Below, piece by piece: positions 6,251 to 9,246 of a DNA stretch of 9,246 nucleotides. The notes under the pieces were generated by a model that saw nothing but the letters and a program-made list of their open reading frames with translations, made no database searches and was not told the origin of the DNA. Origin of the DNA: Thermoplasmata archaeon (GTDB taxonomy: Bacteria > Actinomycetota > Acidimicrobiia > Acidimicrobiales > Acidimicrobiaceae); assembly GCA_021836665.1 (NCBI GenBank), contig JAKBHQ010000018.1, positions 1-9,246 of the forward strand, written 5' to 3'. The translations under genes and the position numbers were made by a program. Position 1 is the stretch's first letter. Each line of letters starts with the position of its first letter.

Positions 6251-7457
6251 TTCGGGGAGTAATATAACTTCTGTCGAGCTCTGAAACAGATCCCACCCCA
6301 AGAAGCGTCATCGCATATTCGATCTCTATGCGCACTTCTATGAGATAAGCGGCCGCCCCAAGGGCACCGCCAGATGCAAATGCCCAAGCCGCGTTTCGGC
6401 CAATTCCTACCGATCCCGCTCCCATGCAAAGTGCCTTAACTACGTCGGCGCCATTCGCGATACCTCCATCCACAGAAACCCTAAACGGATCAAAATTATC
6501 CCAAAATCCCCACAAGGTATTGGCGGTTACAATCGTGTCATCCAGCTGCCGCCCACCGTGGTTCGAAACCACCACCCCTTCCGCTCCATGTGCAATCGCT
6601 ATAGCGAGGTCAGCCTGACTTATAACCCCCTTGGTTGCAACTGGTAGGTCAACCCTGTCTTTGAGAAGTTTCGTAGCCCCGAGTCCAATAGCAGGATCCT
6701 GATTTAGCGCATTGTCCCGACTTTTCGGCTGAAATGGAACTTCACCGGAACTGTTGAAACTGGACTGTCGGCCCTGCGCAACGAGTCGATCATAAAGTTT
6801 GTCCGCATACCCTTCGGGTGGGACAAAACCCATCTTCAAGTCCGAAAGGCGCATTCCAAGAACCGGCGTATCTACGGTAAGAAACAAGAGCGAGAAGCCA
6901 CTCGACTTCGCTTCTTGAGCAAGTTGAAAAGTTACCTCCTGCTCGGCCATAAAGTAGACCTGGAAAAAAAGTTTCGAACTGTTCGGAGATGCCTTGTCCT
7001 TCTCCCAAAAATGCTCGAGCATGTATTTGTGGAATCCACTCAACTGTCCAAAAAGCCTCTTCTGTTCGACTGGATCCGCAGCGACCTCGGCCACCTCGTT
7101 GATTGGGGTCGTCGTTCGAGATGACAGGCAGTATGGAACGTTCACTAAATTAGCCGCTAGTGCGAACTTAGACTCAGCTCCACTATTTAATAGGGACTGA
7201 AAAGCCATAGGCGCCACATAAATGGGGGCGGCAAGGTCAACGGTGCAGAACTGCGAACGGCTTGACACCATTTTGCGCTCGACCGGTATTCGAGGAATAA
7301 AGTCGTATTTCGCCCATGAATCCCTCGATCTCGCCAAGGTCCGCTCTTTTGTGGCGCCGGATCGATAGTAGTTGAAACTCGCCGGCTCAAGTATGGCGCT
7401 CGCCTGATCCTCAAGGTCGCGATAAAGCCAGTTAAATAGTTCATTTGCCATAGGCAT
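6240..7457 (-). CDS. FMN-dependent alpha-hydroxy-acid oxidase/dehydrogenase (LldD/glycolate oxidase family)
   Basis: TIM-barrel flavoenzyme that oxidises a 2-hydroxy acid (such as lactate, glycolate or mandelate) to the 2-oxo acid. Compared with plant glycolate oxidase the active site is nearly complete: Tyr30 in NYYRSGA, Gln166/Tyr168 in FFQVYF, Asp196 and Arg203 in LTVDTPVLGMR, Lys276 in TKGV, and the catalytic His300 and Arg303 in SNHGGRQLD. Two positions stand out. The FMN-phosphate arginine of the usual DxGxRxG motif is Ala334 (DGGIANGAD), although Arg354 in GIGR remains. Arg114 (LSSRTTT) replaces the substrate-pocket Trp108 of plant glycolate oxidase. Length is 405 residues. The ATG at 7457 has AGGTG seven bases upstream. 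It starts 41 bases after cysM with no terminator between, so it probably belongs to the mec-cysO-cysM transcript. It has no membrane anchor in frame. Substrate and electron acceptor cannot be told from sequence. Confidence 0.9.
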   Translation of the reverse strand: MPMANELFNWLYRDLEDQASAILEPASFNYYRSGATKERTLARSRDSWAKYDFIPRIPVERKMVSSRSQFCTVDLAAPIYVAPMAFQSLLNSGAESKFALAANLVNVPYCLSSRTTTPINEVAEVAADPVEQKRLFGQLSGFHKYMLEHFWEKDKASPNSSKLFFQVYFMAEQEVTFQLAQEAKSSGFSLLFLTVDTPVLGMRLSDLKMGFVPPEGYADKLYDRLVAQGRQSSFNSSGEVPFQPKSRDNALNQDPAIGLGATKLLKDRVDLPVATKGVISQADLAIAIAHGAEGVVVSNHGGRQLDDTIVTANTLWGFWDNFDPFRVSVDGGIANGADVVKALCMGAGSVGIGRNAAWAFASGGALGAAAYLIEVRIEIEYAMTLLGVGSVSELDRSYITPRMMP

Positions 7458-7498
7458 GAATCTACACCTGAATCCAGATCCAAGTTGTCTTCAAGTCC

Positions 7499-8452
7499 CT
7501 AGAAGTAGATGGTCGACTTTGCCTTTTCGACCACTTCATCTACATCGGCGGTCCAAGCTTGTGTCGATAGATATTTCCACCCACCATCGCAGACGACCGT
7601 AACAATTACACCCTCGTCGATCGTCGAAGCACACCTCACGGCCCCAGCCATAATTGCGCCCGAGGAGATTCCGGCAAACACACCGACCTCGAGCAGTCGC
7701 CTTGTCCAAACGATCGACTCCTTAGGACCGACTACAATCTTCCGATCAAGGAGTTCTGCCCCGTGATTATCGGTGAAAACCGGAGGTATGTATCCGTCAT
7801 CCAAGCTCCGGAGCCCGTCTACCATTTCTCCCGAAGGAGGTTCAATAGCCCACAGCTGTATCTGTGGGTTCCGCTCCTTTAAAAATCGCCCAACACCCAT
7901 CAATGTTCCCGCAGTCCCTAGACCCGCGACAAAGTGCGTAATATCCGGCACATCGCGAAAAATCTCCGGCCCAGTTGATTGGTAATGAGCCATTGGATTG
8001 GCCGGATTGGCATACTGGTAGAGAAAGACCCAACTGGAATTCTCCGAAGCAAGCTTCATGGCTAATCGAACTGCACCGTTTGAGCCTTCGCTTCCGGGAG
8101 ACTCGATGATCTCGGCCCCCCAAATCTGAAGCAACTGTTTCCTCTCGATGGAAACATTTGATGGCAATACGATCTTGAGTCGATACCCCTTCAGCCTGCA
8201 TACCAAAGCGAGCCCGATTCCGGTATTCCCCGAAGATGGCTCTATAAGAACCTGCTCGGGTACCCCAGGTTTTAGAATTCCATCCCGTTCAGCCTCTTCG
8301 ATCATATTCAACGCAATTCGATCTTTGATCGACCCGCCAGGATTTTGCCCCTCCAGTTTGGCGTAAATCTTCACCTTAGGATTGGGACTTAGGTTAGACA
8401 CGTCAACCATCGGAGTATCGCCGACGAGTTCCAATATGGATGAGTAGAGCAT
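7499..8452 (-). CDS. cysM: O-phosphoserine sulfhydrylase CysM (CysO-dependent cysteine synthase)
   Basis: PLP-dependent fold-type II enzyme. In M. tuberculosis CysM joins O-phosphoserine to the thiocarboxylate of CysO. Numbered from this start (317 residues): GSIKDR contains the PLP lysine Lys43; SSGNTG (73-78) is the substrate-binding loop; GLGTAGT (177-183) binds the PLP phosphate. GLRSLDDGY contains Arg215, matching Arg220 of M. tuberculosis CysM, which recognises the phosphate of O-phosphoserine. CDGGWKYLST and the hydrophobic C-terminal end (STIYF) also follow the CysM pattern. Generic CysK enzymes lack this combination. I chose the ATG at 8452: it starts one base after the cysO stop, a GGATGG-type site precedes it, and MLYSSILELVGDTP aligns with the mycobacterial start. 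A GTG at 8467 would add five residues and overlap cysO by 14 bases. Confidence 0.95.
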   Translation of the reverse strand: MLYSSILELVGDTPMVDVSNLSPNPKVKIYAKLEGQNPGGSIKDRIALNMIEEAERDGILKPGVPEQVLIEPSSGNTGIGLALVCRLKGYRLKIVLPSNVSIERKQLLQIWGAEIIESPGSEGSNGAVRLAMKLASENSSWVFLYQYANPANPMAHYQSTGPEIFRDVPDITHFVAGLGTAGTLMGVGRFLKERNPQIQLWAIEPPSGEMVDGLRSLDDGYIPPVFTDNHGAELLDRKIVVGPKESIVWTRRLLEVGVFAGISSGAIMAGAVRCASTIDEGVIVTVVCDGGWKYLSTQAWTADVDEVVEKAKSTIYF

Positions 8453-8453
8453 G

Positions 8454-8732
8454 CTATTCCATCCCACCGGCCACAGCCGGAAGGATAGATATTCGATCGT
8501 CCGTCCCCACTTTTGTCTCTAGCTTTTCCAAATACCGCACGTCATCGTCGTTCAGGTAGACGTTTACGAACTTATGCAACTCGCCATCTTCGGTTAGAAC
8601 CTGACTTGCAAACTGCGGGTATTTCGATGAAATAGCCTCTAGGATCTCTCTGATCGACTCACCGTTCACTTCTAACGAAGAATTGCCACCCGCTGAAGGC
8701 CTAAGCACCGTTGGTAACCTTACGTGAGCCAT
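8454..8732 (-). CDS. cysO: ubiquitin-like sulfur carrier protein CysO, with GG-Met-Glu C-terminus
   Basis: A 92-residue beta-grasp (ThiS/MoaD-like) sulfur carrier. Its C-terminal glycine is adenylated and turned into a thiocarboxylate that supplies sulfide to CysM. VRLPTVLRP at the start, HKFVNVYLNDDDVR (53-66) and ISILPAVAGG (81-90) are close to M. tuberculosis CysO. The oddity is the end: the diglycine (89-90) is followed by Met-Glu before the TAG stop, whereas mycobacterial CysO ends in Gly-Gly. The protein must therefore be trimmed before activation, or this codon pair must be bypassed. The adjacent JAMM peptidase gene mec is the obvious candidate processor. GGGAGG five bases or so before the ATG is a strong ribosome site. 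It lies 26 bases after mec and one base before cysM. No activating MoeB/MoeZ-type gene is in the window. Confidence 0.95.
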   Translation of the reverse strand: MAHVRLPTVLRPSAGGNSSLEVNGESIREILEAISSKYPQFASQVLTEDGELHKFVNVYLNDDDVRYLEKLETKVGTDDRISILPAVAGGME

Positions 8733-8758
8733 CGACCCCTCCCAAAACCCGACTAATC

Positions 8759-9178
8759 CTATTGGCTTTTACTACTTTCAACAACAAGAGGAGTCTCGGT
8801 TATCTTCCCGTCAACTATCTCATAAGCTCGGACCTCTGGGATGGCCCTTTTAAAGGAAACCAGAACGTAATACCACGTCGGGTCGGGTACCTGCGACACG
8901 TCAGTCGGCGATGGGAATGCCTCCGAATGAGTATGTGAATGATAGACACCGATTATCTCAGCCTTAAGTTCCTCTGCAAGCCGATCAGCGAAGAGCATTG
9001 CCTTCGGATCGATGGTATAAATTCGTGCCGAATTCTCGATATTTGTCGCCGGTTCCACCCGGGTCACCCTGTGGAGGGTCCCGAGTAGTATCCCACAGGC
9101 TTCCAGCGGGTACTTGCGAAGACAGGATGCTACCATCTTCTCATAGGCAACTACGTCCATTGTGATCACGTTTAGCAA
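8759..9178 (-). CDS. mec: JAMM/MPN+ zinc metallopeptidase Mec (CysO-cysteine peptidase)
   Basis: Zinc peptidase of the JAB1/MPN/Mov34 family. M. tuberculosis Mec (Rv1334) cleaves cysteine from the CysO-cysteine adduct. The complete JAMM site is visible: Glu26 in PLEACG, then His80-Ser81-His82 in YHSHTHSEAFPSPTD, with Ser90 and Asp93 at the exact HxH-x7-S-x2-D spacing. YYVLVSF (103-109) and AYEIVDG (118-124) continue the family pattern. The 139 residues fit. The start is uncertain: TTG at 9178, GTG at 9169 and ATG at 9160 are all in frame and none has a good ribosome site. The longer forms keep the NVITM strand that aligns with the first beta strand of the mycobacterial protein, so I used the TTG. 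First gene of the mec-cysO-cysM set; the divergent start at 9200 is only 21 bases away. Confidence 0.93.
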   Translation of the reverse strand: MLNVITMDVVAYEKMVASCLRKYPLEACGILLGTLHRVTRVEPATNIENSARIYTIDPKAMLFADRLAEELKAEIIGVYHSHTHSEAFPSPTDVSQVPDPTWYYVLVSFKRAIPEVRAYEIVDGKITETPLVVESSKSQ

Positions 9179-9199
9179 CCTAGCCGACTAGAGGTAGAA

Positions 9200-9246
9200 G
9201 TGAGTAAGACAAAATCTAAGTCAAAGCCCGTCCCCGAAGGACGACC
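9200..9246 (+). CDS. start of an unidentified plus-strand gene (partial, runs off right edge)
   Basis: A GTG at 9200 has AGAGG five bases upstream and opens a frame with no stop to the window end: MSKTKSKSKPVPEGRP-like, 15 complete codons. The visible part is very rich in Lys and Ser, like the disordered basic N-terminus of many actinobacterial proteins. Too little is present to name a family. The start is divergent from mec with a 21-base gap, so its promoter would overlap the mec start region, and any mec promoter would lie inside this gene. Confidence 0.5.
   Translation, partial: MSKTKSKSKPVPEGR

Noticed and set aside
5342..7457. Possible mycofactocin locus (TetR plus LldD-type enzyme, like mftR and mftD)
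   Set aside because: The oxidase keeps the canonical SNHGGRQLD active site, which MftD alters, and no mftA precursor, mftB or radical-SAM mftC gene is present.
7499..8452. Annotation as generic cysteine synthase CysK
   Set aside because: The Arg in GLRSLDDGY, the CDGGWKYLST motif and linkage to cysO and mec fit the O-phosphoserine/CysO-dependent CysM instead.
1..9246. CRISPR array, insertion sequence or prophage
   Set aside because: No regularly spaced repeats, no transposase or integrase frames, and no terminal inverted repeats with target duplications were seen; codon use looks even across the genes.

Overview
The window looks like chromosomal DNA of an actinobacterium. The main evidence is the gene set: a CysM/CysO/Mec cysteine-biosynthesis trio, and a murI-rph-rdgB block that in Mycobacterium tuberculosis lies next to the same trio (Rv1334-Rv1341). 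Base composition is near 50% G+C by eye, which is low for most cultured actinobacteria. An uncultured Acidimicrobiia-like lineage is a reasonable guess, but it is inference.

Layout, left to right. 1-867 (minus) is the start-side part of an ABC-2 polysaccharide-export permease that runs off the left edge. 868-1520 is a long gap holding a candidate promoter for the permease and a clear intrinsic terminator for the next gene. 1521-2108 (minus) is a stand-alone clpP. A tRNA-Leu(UAG) follows at 2261-2342 (plus). 2343-2671 is non-coding, with a short tandem repeat and a long stem-loop. 2672-4832 (minus) is a tightly overlapping operon transcribed murI, rph, rdgB (glutamate racemase, RNase PH, non-canonical purine NTPase). 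4833-5341 is a divergent intergenic region with promoter-like AT-rich repeats and one weak small-ORF candidate. 5342-5989 (plus) is a TetR-type regulator. 5990-6239 is a convergent gap with a perfect palindrome. 6240-9178 (minus) is a second likely operon transcribed mec, cysO, cysM, then an FMN-dependent alpha-hydroxy-acid oxidase/dehydrogenase. At 9200 a divergent plus-strand gene appears to begin and leaves the window.

How the genes work together. In the pathway known from M. tuberculosis, CysM uses O-phosphoserine and the thiocarboxylated C terminus of the small carrier CysO to make a CysO-cysteine adduct, and the JAMM peptidase Mec releases cysteine. All three key signatures are visible: the CysM arginine that suits O-phosphoserine, the CysO Gly-Gly, and the Mec E/HxH/S/D metal site. 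Here CysO ends Gly-Gly-Met-Glu rather than Gly-Gly, so it probably needs C-terminal trimming before activation, plausibly by Mec. The FMN enzyme lies 41 bases after cysM and the TetR gene faces it; both sit between the trio and the murI block. I did not find a wholly new system. The most unusual items are the masked CysO tail, and the FMN enzyme with changed residues at a phosphate-binding and a substrate-pocket position.
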